64,000 bases of DNA from Eubacterium sp. (GCA_017614395.1 JAGABX010000017.1:1-64000); one strand, 5' to 3'; shown: positions 32,301 through 42,231, numbered from the stretch's first letter. Numbers and translations are program-made. Notes: a model not told the origin generated them from the letters alone.

Positions 32301-32669
32301 GACACTGAGGTGTTACGCCGGATCGATCCCGGTCTGGTCAGCGGAGCCGCCCACAGTTCCATAGCGGCGCATCTGCGGACGAAAAAGGACGGAACGTTCT
32401 ATTCCGACAGTCTGCCTCATTTATTGACCGATGATGAATTCAAAAAACTGATGAAACACACCGGTGAAAACATCATGCGTTGCGGGACTGAGATGTATGA
32501 GGGCCGTATCGAGGCGGCGCCGTACAGGTGGAATGAGAGCTCAGGCAAGCCCGGCAGCGGTTGTGATTTTTGTCCGTATGCCGGTGTCTGCGGCGTCGAG
32601 GCACGAACCAGGGATTCAATGTCACGGGTGCTTGAATATAAGGATGACCGGAGCGGGATAACTGAATAA
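29304..32669 (+). CDS. addB: AddAB helicase-nuclease, subunit AddB
   Basis: 1121 residues. Walker A ITGVSGSGKSTLCYD at about 6-20. The C-terminal nuclease has GRIDRYD and YIRLIDYKSSAR (about 895-925) and an iron-sulfur cluster made by C in SFVKCPYAHFLNYGL (about 755) and the C-x2-C-x5-C set CDFCPYAGVC (about 1092-1101), as in B. subtilis AddB. With AddA it processes double-strand ends for RecA loading at Chi sites. A polar insert rich in Asn, Gln and Glu (about 297-330, NKNSNNNTEKTSEKQPEEQQ) has no counterpart in typical AddB. addA follows 50 bp downstream on the same strand. Confidence 0.95.
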   Translation: MSLQLITGVSGSGKSTLCYDMASELAAADRDRPVFVLIPDQYSQEAGRILIEKNNGGILNIDVLSFRRLAYRALGEFRGLDSVLLDDEGKIMLLRSVLAEHMNELEYFTKGISNPGFLDECKSLLSELIEYAIGDDSFEIMEELFGVDSLSASKIRDIRRIYHYMEDGMADTYRMAEELIPLLTSLVPKVSFLENAIVCMDEFTGFTPVQYELISALMVRCSQVIVTVTTDTSRHDMFSLSNNTVKKLMDSATLHHVAINETINVGYGDKKTSYRLRENPVLNWLERNIFSYNNAKWCGHSANKNSNNNTEKTSEKQPEEQQKNQIENQSEFPIEIYVCRNERDEAEYAAGEVKRLISAGVDPGVIAVVTPDLERYEPHLRRCMDMTGVPYFFDTKKSLGMNPLAEYVMSFLSMMRHGFDVSGVVRFLRCGVSFIRNRDDVDVFENYILATGRHGFNSYKTDWTYNVSPGRISLVRVNRVRKTFYDAVSETVISMRGGKKPVRDFAEAVCKLLIGTGVPGRLDRLSEGFENDGETLMATEYGRLYPALIDLFDTMVDLMGDNPVSLAEFEEILRAGVSEGVLGFVPPVRGQVLIGDIERSRLSETEYLLFLGNTDEYFSGGGSDAGLFTVRERDMIREAGIELAPSGEERRDRESFYLYRLITKPSKKIILTYPRINDGGDDVRPAYLIDMICSMFSVNAREFVSRDHVNRVFSSVNQNPINKHTASITPETALLLYGDNLYASVSRFESFVKCPYAHFLNYGLGLHERMECSIEANDRGTVCHDALERLSERMRAEGTGFDSIDEEKLLELGEAAFDDTINGYRDDIFHTDKRREYAMKRMKRVYLDSITVLRAQMQAGEFHQEGWEVSFGEREESIPAPQLDLTGGRHLQLRGRIDRYDMSVDGDTGYIRLIDYKSSARDLTFSGIYYGLEMQLMIYMYVLTEYIRTNGDVKKAVPAAVLYQKIDEEEKSVNTLETDDDKLKDMRLKSLRPSGYVNEDTEVLRRIDPGLVSGAAHSSIAAHLRTKKDGTFYSDSLPHLLTDDEFKKLMKHTGENIMRCGTEMYEGRIEAAPYRWNESSGKPGSGCDFCPYAGVCGVEARTRDSMSRVLEYKDDRSGITE

Positions 32670-32719
32670 CCTGTTGAAAACCTGCATTAGACAAAGGTTT
32701 ACATGATGAGGAACGATAC

Positions 32720-35700
32720 ATGAACTGGACTGATGATCAATTAGAAATTATAGAGACGAGAGGACATGAACTGTTAGTTTCGGCGGCAGCCGGCTCGGGC
32801 AAGACCAGCGTTTTGGTCGAGAGAATCTATCGTCGTATCACGGGCGATTCGGATCATACCGATATCGACCGTTTTGTTGTTGTGACGTTTACCAAAGCAG
32901 CGGCATCCGAGATGAAGGAGCGTCTGCGCAAACGTATGGAATCCGCACTGCGTGATGAGGCCCTCTCGGATGAACAGAAAGCCAATCTCCGCCGTCAGCT
33001 CAGACTCCTGCCGGGCGCGCATATTTCAACCGTGCACAGTTTTTGTAACTATGTAATAGGGCAGTATTTTCACAGAATAGGCATTGATCCGTCACTGAAA
33101 CAGGGTTCGGAAACCGAATTAAAGCTGTTGAAGCATGAGATTGCCGAGCAACTTTTAGAATTGGAATATGAGGAGGAGAGTCCTGATTTTGTCAGACTTG
33201 CCGGACTTTTTACACTGAATAAATCCGATTTCAAGCTGGAAAACTGGATATTGCAGATATATGAAAAAACGATGAGTGAGCCTTTTCCCGACATGCTTGT
33301 TAAGCGTTGGGAAGAGATTCTCAATTTACCGGTTACAGACGAAAAGTCCCCTTATATAGATGAATTATTACATCAATTATTTCAGGTAGCGCATGGTATT
33401 TTTGACAGGGGCGACTACATGAAAGAAACCTTCAATTATCTCGATGAGAAAAAGCTCCGCACGATCACTACGCTGATTGATATTTCAAAAAACCTGATAG
33501 AAAAAGAATCTGATTATAATGACGGAACAACAGACAGAAATTCTGTTTATAATGAGGTTCGTCTCATTCTGTTGGGAATGGATTTTTCCAAAGGACTTCC
33601 GAAAAAGTCAGAGAAGGATCCCGATGTAAATGCAGCATGTCGTGTTGTAACGCCTCTTCGCGAAATGCTGGAGGAGGAACGGGACAGGTTTATTATTCCT
33701 GTTGAAGCTTTGGAAAATGAGCGCAAAAAAATGTCAGAAACCTGCCTGACGGTTCTCCGTTTGGCAACCCGTTTCGGTGAGATGTATGCATCGGCAAAAC
33801 GCGAGCGTGGGATCGCGGATTTCAATGATCTCGAGCAATTTGCCCTGAAAATACTGTATGAGAAGGATGATAACGGCAATTACGTTCCGTCCGCAGCTGC
33901 ATCGGAGCTGGCAGAAGGATTTGATGAGATCATGATAGATGAATACCAGGACTCAAACCGCGTGCAGGATACGATACTGTGGGCGGTTTCCGGTCATTTG
34001 CGGGAAATGAATTCCGATAGCGCCATCGATACGGATGACACCGATTCTGAAAAAGAACGCACTGCAGGCGAACCCGTTGAACCCGATAACAACCCGATGT
34101 ACCCATGGGAACAGAAATCAACTAACAGGTTTATGGTCGGGGATATCAAACAGAGCATATATCGTTTCAGGAATGCTTGTCCCGAGCTTTTTGAACAAAA
34201 ACTGAAGGAGGCTGATACGCTCGAAATAAATGAACAGAATCAGACTAAGCCGGTCAACAGTCAGTCTGCAACTCACAAACAGAATCAGAATAACCCGGAT
34301 TCAGATCACGAAATAAAATCTCTCCGCCTGACTCTCTCTACCAATTTCAGGTCCGCGCCAATCATAATTAAAGGTACTAATGCCGTATTCCGTCACATCA
34401 TGCATGAGGATATTGGCGGTGTTGAATATGATAAGGACGCGGAATTAAACTTCGGCGCAAAAATGCCTGAGGATAAGCCGGCGGGCAGAGTTTCGGATCG
34501 CATAGAGATTGATGAGTTGGTTTATCCGGATGGATTGAGAAATAAAACGCGCGCGGAGGCCACGCACATTGCCAATCGCATATTGGAGATGACTCACGGT
34601 GATGATCCGATTTTTATTCGGGATAAGGACGGCTACCGTCAGGCGGAGTTTCGAGATATCGTCATTTTGTCGCGCGCGGTATCTCCTATATCAGGTGTCT
34701 ATTCCGAAGTATTCCGTGAGAAGGGCATACCTTTTTTTACAGAACAAAAAGAAGGATTTTTCGGCACGCGTGAGGTCAGTCTGATGTTGGAATTCCTCAC
34801 TGTAATTGACAATCCCAGACAGGATATTCCGCTGGCCGGTGTGCTCACGGGACCGATGTTTGACATCAGTGAGGAGGAGCTGAGCCGGATATGTATCGCG
34901 ACGAATGACAGACGCCGCGACCTGTATGAGAGACTGCTGGTTATTTCAAAAAAAGCCGATCAGGGTGAAACGAACGAACTACCGGATGAACCGGATAACA
35001 AAAATCAGATTAAAACTACCGAAATAAAATATGAATTAAAACCGGAACTAATATTAAAAATAAAAGAGTTTCTCCTGCTGTTAAATGATTTCCGGGATAC
35101 GGCAGCCCTGTCAGGAGTGTCGTCAATCATAGAAATGATTTATGATAAAACAGGAGTATATGATTATTTCGCGATGCAACCGGATGGGGAACGGAGATGC
35201 GCTAACTTGGATTATCTGCTGCACATGGTTACCGAATTTGACAAGGGATCATATCAGGGGGTACACGCATTCATCGAATATATCAGTCGCATTATCAGCC
35301 GAAGTGAGGATACGGGTGAACCATTGTCCATCGGCGAGGCGGATAATGTTGTCCGGATGATGACAATTCATAAAAGCAAGGGATTGGAGTTTCCTGTTGT
35401 TATTATTACCCGAATGGATTCAGAGGGAAACAAAAGTGAATCATCAAGATTTATCACCGATCCGGAATTAGGACTCGCCGGTTACATGGACGATGTGGAA
35501 AAAGGTCTGTATGTTGTTCCGGTGATAAACGAGATAATACAGCGGAAAAACAAAAAGGGAAATGCAGGGGAATTGTTCCGTTTGTTTTATGTAGCCATGA
35601 CGCGCGCCAAGGATCATCTGATTATGGTTCGTGAAATACAACCTGAGGATGCTAAAACTGTATGTCCCGACACCGGCGTGACCGGCAGGTCAGGAATGCT

Positions 35701-36778
35701 TTCGTTTTCATCCATGATCGCGCCGGCGCTCTATGAGGACAGTGCCGGTGAGATATTCAGGATAAATGAAATTGATTATGAGAAAGAGTTGAACTCATAC
35801 TCTGATTTTGTCTTTCATCAGGCGGACAAATCCGCAGAAACCGATAGCGAGGTAAACGCCGGCAACCACGAAACCGGTGTTGAAAAGGACGCTAACAGCC
35901 ATGATAACCACACTGGGGAGAACGCCGGCGACCACAAAACCTGCGACGAGAGAAACAGTGCCTCCGAAAACAGCGACGAGATATCGTACGGGGAATTGTC
36001 GCCTCTGCCTGTAAAGATATCAGTGTCCGACCTGAAAACCGAATCTCATGATGAAGAAAACACAGTCAGACTGTACCAAACAAAGGGATCTAAAAATGCC
36101 GATCTGTTACCACGATTCATGCGACCTGATGAACCTGAGAAGCTGTCGGGTGCAGAACGCGGAACAATCTACCACCATGTTATGGCGAATCTTGATCTGG
36201 CTGCTTTTTCAGAATTACATGAGGATTTTGAGGAACTCGTGCATGAAAAGTTAGCAGAACTCGTCACATCAAATCATTTGAACGAGAATGAATTAACGGT
36301 GATCGATGAAGAAAAAATCATGGATTTTATCTCATCAGATCTCGGCCGGCGGATGAGTGATGCAGCGAAATCAGGTACGCTTCACAGGGAACAGCCGTTT
36401 ATAATTAGCAAACCGGCAGACGAATTAGATCGCTACAGGGACAGAGGCGAAAAAACTCCGATTATGATACAGGGAATTATTGATGCATATTTTGAGGAGG
36501 ATGACGGAATTGTTTTAATGGATTATAAAACCGATCGGGTAGATTCTTTGAAGTATAAAAAAGCGGGAAATGCGGATCATACAACAGACGCTGATAAAAA
36601 AATGACACCTGAGGGAATCCTGATCGACCGCTACCGTATCCAGCTTGAATTATACCGTGATGCATTGGAGACAGTTTTCGAAAAACCGGTGAAGGAAATA
36701 TGGATATACTCGTTTGCCATCGGGGTTATACCGGTGCCGGACACGCATCCGCAGGCATGTTGTCATAAACCGGAATAG
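32720..36778 (+). CDS. addA: AddAB helicase-nuclease, subunit AddA
   Basis: 1352 residues, longer than the usual 1150-1250. UvrD-type helicase motifs in order: SAAAGSGKTSVLVERI (about 19-34), TVHSFCNYV, IMIDEYQDSN (about 403-412), LSTNFRSAP, MTIHKSKGLEFPVVII and LFYVAMTRAKDHLIM. The RecB-family nuclease has GTIYHHVM, GIIDAYFEEDDGIVLMDYKT (about 1250-1269) and the last motif RYRIQLELYRDALE. The extra length is mostly four hydrophilic inserts near 430-460, 505-535, 750-775 and 1030-1105 (for example SEVNAGNHETGVEKDANSHD). Its 3' end overlaps the convergent gene at 36726 by 53 bp. Confidence 0.95.
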   Translation: MNWTDDQLEIIETRGHELLVSAAAGSGKTSVLVERIYRRITGDSDHTDIDRFVVVTFTKAAASEMKERLRKRMESALRDEALSDEQKANLRRQLRLLPGAHISTVHSFCNYVIGQYFHRIGIDPSLKQGSETELKLLKHEIAEQLLELEYEEESPDFVRLAGLFTLNKSDFKLENWILQIYEKTMSEPFPDMLVKRWEEILNLPVTDEKSPYIDELLHQLFQVAHGIFDRGDYMKETFNYLDEKKLRTITTLIDISKNLIEKESDYNDGTTDRNSVYNEVRLILLGMDFSKGLPKKSEKDPDVNAACRVVTPLREMLEEERDRFIIPVEALENERKKMSETCLTVLRLATRFGEMYASAKRERGIADFNDLEQFALKILYEKDDNGNYVPSAAASELAEGFDEIMIDEYQDSNRVQDTILWAVSGHLREMNSDSAIDTDDTDSEKERTAGEPVEPDNNPMYPWEQKSTNRFMVGDIKQSIYRFRNACPELFEQKLKEADTLEINEQNQTKPVNSQSATHKQNQNNPDSDHEIKSLRLTLSTNFRSAPIIIKGTNAVFRHIMHEDIGGVEYDKDAELNFGAKMPEDKPAGRVSDRIEIDELVYPDGLRNKTRAEATHIANRILEMTHGDDPIFIRDKDGYRQAEFRDIVILSRAVSPISGVYSEVFREKGIPFFTEQKEGFFGTREVSLMLEFLTVIDNPRQDIPLAGVLTGPMFDISEEELSRICIATNDRRRDLYERLLVISKKADQGETNELPDEPDNKNQIKTTEIKYELKPELILKIKEFLLLLNDFRDTAALSGVSSIIEMIYDKTGVYDYFAMQPDGERRCANLDYLLHMVTEFDKGSYQGVHAFIEYISRIISRSEDTGEPLSIGEADNVVRMMTIHKSKGLEFPVVIITRMDSEGNKSESSRFITDPELGLAGYMDDVEKGLYVVPVINEIIQRKNKKGNAGELFRLFYVAMTRAKDHLIMVREIQPEDAKTVCPDTGVTGRSGMLSFSSMIAPALYEDSAGEIFRINEIDYEKELNSYSDFVFHQADKSAETDSEVNAGNHETGVEKDANSHDNHTGENAGDHKTCDERNSASENSDEISYGELSPLPVKISVSDLKTESHDEENTVRLYQTKGSKNADLLPRFMRPDEPEKLSGAERGTIYHHVMANLDLAAFSELHEDFEELVHEKLAELVTSNHLNENELTVIDEEKIMDFISSDLGRRMSDAAKSGTLHREQPFIISKPADELDRYRDRGEKTPIMIQGIIDAYFEEDDGIVLMDYKTDRVDSLKYKKAGNADHTTDADKKMTPEGILIDRYRIQLELYRDALETVFEKPVKEIWIYSFAIGVIPVPDTHPQACCHKPE

Positions 36779-38351
36779 AGAACACCAGCGGAGTCGCGGA
36801 AATAATTCCCGAATCCGTATAGGCTTTTTGGATTTTGATTGCCTCTGAACATGCGGCCTCTACGTTCGTCATGTATTGATGCTCGTAGCGGTCGTTTTCT
36901 GTCATATTGAATTTTTCGAGATACACGGTATTCTGACCTTTACTGATATAGCCAGTTCCGATATACAATGCGCCACCGACTATTGAACGATACGGATCTG
37001 TCCACGGCCGCATGTACGTAGTACCCGTTGACGCCCATTTCAACCCGTTTTCCATCGGGTTTGCGCCGCTGTATGCACCTATGTTATAATAATTATAAAT
37101 ACCGGGATAGTTTTTATTTGTTCCCGTGACGGCGCCGCTGGTACTCGTCGCCGACGTGACCACCTCCTGTTTGGTCCGTGATGCCAGATGGATGGGGCTG
37201 ACATGTGACTCGGCCGCAGCGTTAATATATGCGCTGGTATATGTCATTTTAGCTGCCTTGCCGGTCAACGGATCGATGTAATCAAATCGTTTCCCCGCAA
37301 ACGGAGTGTTGCTGAAAATTTTGTCAACACCCGATGCAGTCTGATATTCGGGCTGATATTCCTGCAATTCAAACTGATAGATTGTTCTCTCATTTAAAAA
37401 GTTCCTCGGATCCATATAGTATGCCACTGCTGCCTCTGATGCGGCCACCCAGTATGAACCGTCGAATACTTTCCATTTCCCGGTTTCCGCGTTATAGGCC
37501 GCAGGATCCTTGGATTTCCATGCTTCGGATTTAGAATTGGGAATGAGATTACGACCCACCTTGCTCTCCTCTTTGAGTGCGGTCTGCCAGCTCAATCCGG
37601 TACTGAAAACCCTGAATTCCCAAAACGGAAACTGCTCATGCAATGTCCGCAGATACGGCTTATACATCTCCGGAATACCCTGGGCATCCATGGATAACTC
37701 AAATTCCTCTGCAGTCATTGCATATATTTTTACTGTTCTTTTTGTCGCGGTCAATTGCACGTATTTGGGTTTAATATAACCCGTAACAACCTGACCGTCA
37801 AAAGATAATGATATCGCATACCATTTGGCGGTTCCAACTAACGTCTCTGAGACAAAAGTCACGGAATTCCCACTGGCAACTGTCACCTTTTTCCCGTTAA
37901 CCCGGAGTACACCCTTCTCGCCGGCTGATGCACGGAGTGATTTCGGCGATGCGAGACTGATAATAATTGCGTCAGAGGGCTCGGTGTTTTTCAAAACAAT
38001 ACATGTATTTTTCGAGTATCCGGTATATAATTTTTCACCGATCAGAAATGAGTATTTAAACCACTTTTTCTCATTGTTTTTTTTCTCTCCGGTAACAGTT
38101 ACCGAGGTTTCGGGAGGTAGTGTTACCTTTGTTCCGTCAACCTTTTTCCGGGTTGTGAGATCGGAGTTATAAACAGGTGTGTTTTTAACCGTCTGGGATG
38201 GAACAGATATGGGATCATAGACTGTTTCGGTGCGGTACGGCGTTTCGCTCGCAGCGATGACGGGAATGTCGGACATGGCAAAAAACAAAACAAAAACAGC
38301 CACCCCCAGCAGGGCGAATACTCGTTTGAAAATAAAATGAAATCTTACCAT
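36726..38351 (-). CDS. Secreted glucosaminidase-domain protein with SH3-like repeats
   Basis: 541 residues. Signal peptide about 1-34 (FALLGVAVFVLFFAMSDIPV). Two SH3b-like modules at about 50-120 (VYNSDLTTRKKVDGTKVTLP) and 135-205 (LRVNGKKVTVASGNSVTFVS). A glucosaminidase-type catalytic region at about 225-520 includes RTLHEQFPFWEFRVFSTGLS, YMDPRNFLNE, SAYINAAAESHVSPIHLASR and YNYYNIGAYSG. The E in AAAESHVSPIHLASR is the likely catalytic acid of the LytD/GH73-like family. It probably cleaves peptidoglycan glycan strands for growth or separation. It is transcribed from its own promoter and converges on addA with a 53-bp coding overlap. Confidence 0.85.
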   Translation of the reverse strand: MVRFHFIFKRVFALLGVAVFVLFFAMSDIPVIAASETPYRTETVYDPISVPSQTVKNTPVYNSDLTTRKKVDGTKVTLPPETSVTVTGEKKNNEKKWFKYSFLIGEKLYTGYSKNTCIVLKNTEPSDAIIISLASPKSLRASAGEKGVLRVNGKKVTVASGNSVTFVSETLVGTAKWYAISLSFDGQVVTGYIKPKYVQLTATKRTVKIYAMTAEEFELSMDAQGIPEMYKPYLRTLHEQFPFWEFRVFSTGLSWQTALKEESKVGRNLIPNSKSEAWKSKDPAAYNAETGKWKVFDGSYWVAASEAAVAYYMDPRNFLNERTIYQFELQEYQPEYQTASGVDKIFSNTPFAGKRFDYIDPLTGKAAKMTYTSAYINAAAESHVSPIHLASRTKQEVVTSATSTSGAVTGTNKNYPGIYNYYNIGAYSGANPMENGLKWASTGTTYMRPWTDPYRSIVGGALYIGTGYISKGQNTVYLEKFNMTENDRYEHQYMTNVEAACSEAIKIQKAYTDSGIISATPLVFSIPVYDNMPADACPAPV

Positions 38352-38437
38352 GTTTTGCCTCGCATTCTGAATTTGAAATGCTTTCTTGTAATTTCTGATT
38401 TTTTCTGATTTTTTCTTATTATTTCTGATTTTTCATA

Positions 38438-38466
38438 ATTATATCACGTACATGGTCTGTTGTAAA
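38438..38466 (-). promoter_or_regulatory. Promoter of the glucosaminidase gene
   Basis: Minus strand: TTTACA (38466-38461), 17-bp spacer, TATAAT (38443-38438). The leader carries three near-repeats of AAAAATCAGAAA (38385-38430). Confidence 0.7.
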
Positions 38467-38491
38467 GTGATATGTGAAACTGATTTTATGG

Positions 38492-38520
38492 TTGCAGTAT
38501 CCGTGTCCGGGTGTTATAAT
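38492..38520 (+). promoter_or_regulatory. Promoter of the cohesin-domain protein and possibly clpC
   Basis: TTGCAG (38492-38497), 17-bp spacer, TATAAT (38515-38520) with TG in the extended -10 position. The ATG follows 30 bp later, so the leader is short. Confidence 0.72.
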
Positions 38521-38549
38521 AGACCAACCGGCAGAAGGGAGCTGATACC

Positions 38550-39767
38550 ATGCAATTAACCAATATCAGAAAACGGATATTTTTATTGGTCCTCGCTATG
38601 GGACTGTTGTTTGGCATGCCTACATTTGCTATAGCAGGTACCACCACCCAAACAACCGCCTCCGGCGCCATCTCCCTCGAGACAACGCGGAATACGATTA
38701 AAAAGGGTGAGGCGTTCACGGTTGTCTGTCGTGTAACATCGTCTGTCGGTGTCCTCGAGACTGATTTTTTTGTTGACTATAACACGAGTGTGCTCGAATT
38801 CGTAGAGGGAGGGACGCGCGCGACCAAGGAAACCGGAGGTGTTCACGTAGTTTCAAATGACAATACGGATTCTCCGATCCGCAGAACTTTTTCTCTGCAG
38901 TTTCTCGCAAAAAAAGAAGGTGACGCCACGGTATTCATACGCGACGGGGCGTTCGTCATGGGCGGTGACGGCACGCAGCTGTCAGTGCGTACCAACCGGT
39001 TGGAATTGGTGGTAAACGAAACCGGTGAGCCGGCGGACGGAGGAGGTCAGGCCGACGGAAACGGACCGCAAACCGACGCGAACGGAAATCCCGTGTACAC
39101 TGACCAAAACGGCAACCCGATACAAACCGATGAAAACGGCAATCCTGTCGGACCGGACGGACAGCCGATAGCAACGGAAATTCCCTCGAACGCAGGCGGC
39201 AACAATAAAATCAAATCTCTCATTACAAATGCGAGAGAAATGGTTCCGGATTTTGATCCGACTGTCGGAACCTACGACGCGGTTGTTGACGCTCAGACCG
39301 ATACCTTTTTTATAGATTATGAACTCGCAGACAATAACGCGCACGCGATCATCAAGGGTAACACGAACCTGAACTACGGCGAGAATAAAGTCAAACTGAT
39401 TGTAACTGCCGCAAACGGAAATAAAAGAAAATATGTATTTTTAGTAACCCGTATGTCGGAGAAAAATGAGCCCGCCGTCGCGGAGACAGTGACACCTGCG
39501 GCTGCGGATATCGATACGGGACTTGACAAAGAAGAGAATAACAGTTACAGTATCCTATTATACATTATCATAGCGTTTCTCGCGGTGTTCTCGATTTCCA
39601 TGGTCGTGCTGGTCAGAAAACAGCGGCGCGAGATTGATAATCTTTATTTAGAGGAAGAAGAAAGGGAAAGAATAAATGAGACAGAAAATGACATCAGAGG
39701 CCGAGAAGGCGATATCGAAGGGGGCAAAATTCGCGGCGAAGATGGGCAATTCCGTTATCGGGACTGA
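38550..39767 (+). CDS. Membrane-anchored cohesin/cadherin-like surface protein
   Basis: 405 residues. Signal peptide 1-29; cohesin-like beta domain about 35-150 (ISLETTRNTIKKGEAFTVVC, ETDFFVDYNTSVLEFVEGGT); an Asp/Asn/Gly-rich linker about 155-215 with repeats of the form T-D-x-NGNP (DANGNPVYTDQNGNPIQTDE), which looks calcium-binding; a cadherin-like beta-sandwich about 222-305 (VPDFDPTVGTYDAVVDAQTD); a single transmembrane span about 335-357 and a charged cytoplasmic tail. It is a type I membrane protein with an outside-facing adhesive part. The last 92 bp are also the first 92 bp of clpC in another frame. Confidence 0.82.
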   Translation: MQLTNIRKRIFLLVLAMGLLFGMPTFAIAGTTTQTTASGAISLETTRNTIKKGEAFTVVCRVTSSVGVLETDFFVDYNTSVLEFVEGGTRATKETGGVHVVSNDNTDSPIRRTFSLQFLAKKEGDATVFIRDGAFVMGGDGTQLSVRTNRLELVVNETGEPADGGGQADGNGPQTDANGNPVYTDQNGNPIQTDENGNPVGPDGQPIATEIPSNAGGNNKIKSLITNAREMVPDFDPTVGTYDAVVDAQTDTFFIDYELADNNAHAIIKGNTNLNYGENKVKLIVTAANGNKRKYVFLVTRMSEKNEPAVAETVTPAAADIDTGLDKEENNSYSILLYIIIAFLAVFSISMVVLVRKQRREIDNLYLEEEERERINETENDIRGREGDIEGGKIRGEDGQFRYRD

Positions 39768-42132
39768 GCATCTGCTATACGGGCTTTGCGCGGCTTCCGG
39801 AATGGCTCAGACTGTCCTCAAGGAGAACAAGCTTCTCAAGGAGGACATTCAATTCGAGATCGAAAACTATATCGGCCGTTCCAATACAGCCCTGACCGAA
39901 CCCGGGGATGCAACTCTCTCTCCGAGACTTGAGGAGCTCATTTTAGCGGCAGGACGTGAGGCTGTTCATGTCGGCGCTGACAAAATCGGGACAGAGCATC
40001 TTCTGATCGCCATTTTGAAGGACATCACCACAGTGGCGTATCAGATATTGTTAAACTCCGGCGCCAATATCCAAAAAATATACATGGACATAACGACAAC
40101 TATCGGATTGGATCCGGTTCAGGCGAAAAATGAACTGCTTCAGACCAGGACTCAGGCTGCCAGGAAAAAGCGCCAGAACACGCCCGTGCTCGACCAGTTC
40201 GCCAGAGACCTGAACGCCCTTGCAAAAGAAGGCAGGATCGATCCGGTGATCGGTCGCGAGGACGAGGTTGAGAGCGTGATCGAGATACTGTCCCGCCGCA
40301 CGAAAAACAACCCTTGCCTGATCGGCGAACCCGGTGTCGGGAAAACGGCGATAGCCGAGGGACTCGCGCTGAAAATAGTCGGCGAGGAGGTTCCGGAGGG
40401 ACTGGTCGGCAAACGAATCATGACGCTCGACCTGTCAGCGATGGTGGCCGGCACGAAATATCGCGGCGAGTTCGAGGAACGTATCAAGCGCGCTCTGAAC
40501 GAAACCCGTGAAGCCGAAAATATCCTGCTTTTTATAGATGAACTGCATACTGTGATAGGCGCCGGCGGAGCGGAGGGTTCCCTGGATGCCGCGAATATTT
40601 TGAAACCTGTGCTCGCGCGTGGCGAGATCCAGGTCATCGGGGCAACGACCACTGATGAGTATCGCAAACATATAGAAAAAGACGCCGCTCTGGAACGCCG
40701 TTTCCAGCCTGTCATGATAGACGAGCCCACAGAAGCCCAGACGATTGAGATCCTCCGTGGCATACGCAAACTCTACGAGGATTATCATGAGGTCAGCATC
40801 GGCGATGATGCCATAGAGGCAACCGTGCGTCTGTCGTCTCGGTATATTACCGACAGGTTCCAGCCGGACAAAGCGATAGACCTGCTCGATGAGGCTTCGG
40901 CGAGGTTCAGGCTGAAAACAATAATCCGGAAAAGCGACGAGCTGATCAAACTCGAGGAATATGAATCGACGCTATATGCCGAGCGTGAACAGGCTCTGAT
41001 TGACGGTGATATGGAGGCTGCGATTGAGATCAGCGAGCGTGAGCGCGAAAACGAAGAAAAGCTTGCCAAGGAACGCAAAAAACTGACTAAAAAAGCGCAT
41101 AAATCCGAGCGTGTTGTAACTGAGGCGGAAATTGCTGAGGTTGTATCCCGCCGCACCCACATCCCCGTCCAGAAACTCGAGGAGGAGGAGATGGAGCGTT
41201 TGCGGAAACTCGAGGATGCCCTGCATGAGCGTGTCATAGGGCAGGACGAGGCAGTGAGTGCCGTTTCCCGCGCAATCCGCCGCGGACGTGTGGGGATGAA
41301 GGATCCCAAACGTCCCATCGGTTCGTTCCTTTTTCTCGGACCTACCGGTGTGGGCAAAACAGAGTTGACAAAAACACTCGCTGAGGCCGTGTTTGGCTCG
41401 GAAAAAGACATGATCCGCATTGACATGTCAGAGTACATGGAAAAAGCGTCCGTGTCAAAAATGATCGGCTCCCCGCCGGGCTATGTCGGATATGATGAGG
41501 GCGGTCAGCTGAGTGAAAAAGTAAGAAAAAAACCATATTCGGTTCTGCTTTTTGATGAGATAGAAAAAGCGCATCCAGATGTGTTCAACATGCTGCTGCA
41601 GGTGCTCGAGGACGGGCATATAACGGACTCTCACGGACGTACCGTGGACTTTAAAAATACAATAATTATTATGACTTCAAACGCCGGCGCAAATAGAATT
41701 ATTTCTCCGAAAAATCTCGGCTTCGGCGCCAAAACATCTGCCGAAGAGGAGTACAAAAAAATGAAGGAAGGCGTGATGGAGGAGGTTCGTCATATATTCA
41801 AGCCGGAATTCATAAACCGCATTGACGAGTTGATAGTTTTCCATACACTGAGTGAGGAAAACATACATGATATAACGGGAATTTTAGCGAGAAATCTTGA
41901 AAAACGGGTAAAGGAACAAATCAATATAACTCTCACCGTAGCCGATGACGTGATCGATTTTGTAGCGAAAAAGGGATTTGACAAGGACTACGGCGCCAGA
42001 CCGATCAGGCGGGCTCTCCAGACACACGTTGAGGACAAACTCGCTGAGTCAATGATCGCCGGTGAAATCAACCGCGGCGACGAGGTCACAGTCGTTATTG
42101 AGGATGGGAAACCTGCTGTAGTACGGTCCTAA
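39676..42132 (+). CDS. clpC: ATP-dependent Clp protease ATP-binding subunit ClpC
   Basis: 818 residues. N-terminal Clp repeat domain ([20 protein letters not shown]), first AAA domain with [13 protein letters not shown] (about 215-227), a middle coiled-coil domain around 410-475, second AAA domain with [13 protein letters not shown] (about 553-565) and [12 protein letters not shown], and the C-terminal D2-small domain. It unfolds proteins and feeds them to ClpP. The usual companions ctsR, mcsA and mcsB are absent. ATG 39676 has GGGAAAGAATAA upstream; ATG 39688 is an alternative. Either start lies inside the preceding membrane-protein gene, implying translational coupling. Confidence 0.94.
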   Translation: MRQKMTSEAEKAISKGAKFAAKMGNSVIGTEHLLYGLCAASGMAQTVLKENKLLKEDIQFEIENYIGRSNTALTEPGDATLSPRLEELILAAGREAVHVGADKIGTEHLLIAILKDITTVAYQILLNSGANIQKIYMDITTTIGLDPVQAKNELLQTRTQAARKKRQNTPVLDQFARDLNALAKEGRIDPVIGREDEVESVIEILSRRTKNNPCLIGEPGVGKTAIAEGLALKIVGEEVPEGLVGKRIMTLDLSAMVAGTKYRGEFEERIKRALNETREAENILLFIDELHTVIGAGGAEGSLDAANILKPVLARGEIQVIGATTTDEYRKHIEKDAALERRFQPVMIDEPTEAQTIEILRGIRKLYEDYHEVSIGDDAIEATVRLSSRYITDRFQPDKAIDLLDEASARFRLKTIIRKSDELIKLEEYESTLYAEREQALIDGDMEAAIEISERERENEEKLAKERKKLTKKAHKSERVVTEAEIAEVVSRRTHIPVQKLEEEEMERLRKLEDALHERVIGQDEAVSAVSRAIRRGRVGMKDPKRPIGSFLFLGPTGVGKTELTKTLAEAVFGSEKDMIRIDMSEYMEKASVSKMIGSPPGYVGYDEGGQLSEKVRKKPYSVLLFDEIEKAHPDVFNMLLQVLEDGHITDSHGRTVDFKNTIIIMTSNAGANRIISPKNLGFGAKTSAEEEYKKMKEGVMEEVRHIFKPEFINRIDELIVFHTLSEENIHDITGILARNLEKRVKEQINITLTVADDVIDFVAKKGFDKDYGARPIRRALQTHVEDKLAESMIAGEINRGDEVTVVIEDGKPAVVRS

Positions 42133-42202
42133 TGCTATTCGCGGCAATTAAACCCATGTATTCGGAGCGTCCGTGCTCGTGCAGAACTTCATCAAATTTT
42201 TG

Positions 42203-42231
42203 TTGATTTTTCTCCGCCGTTATAGTATAAT
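42203..42231 (+). promoter_or_regulatory. Promoter of the small beta protein / band-7 operon
   Basis: TTGATT (42203-42208), 17-bp spacer, TATAAT (42226-42231). Confidence 0.7.
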
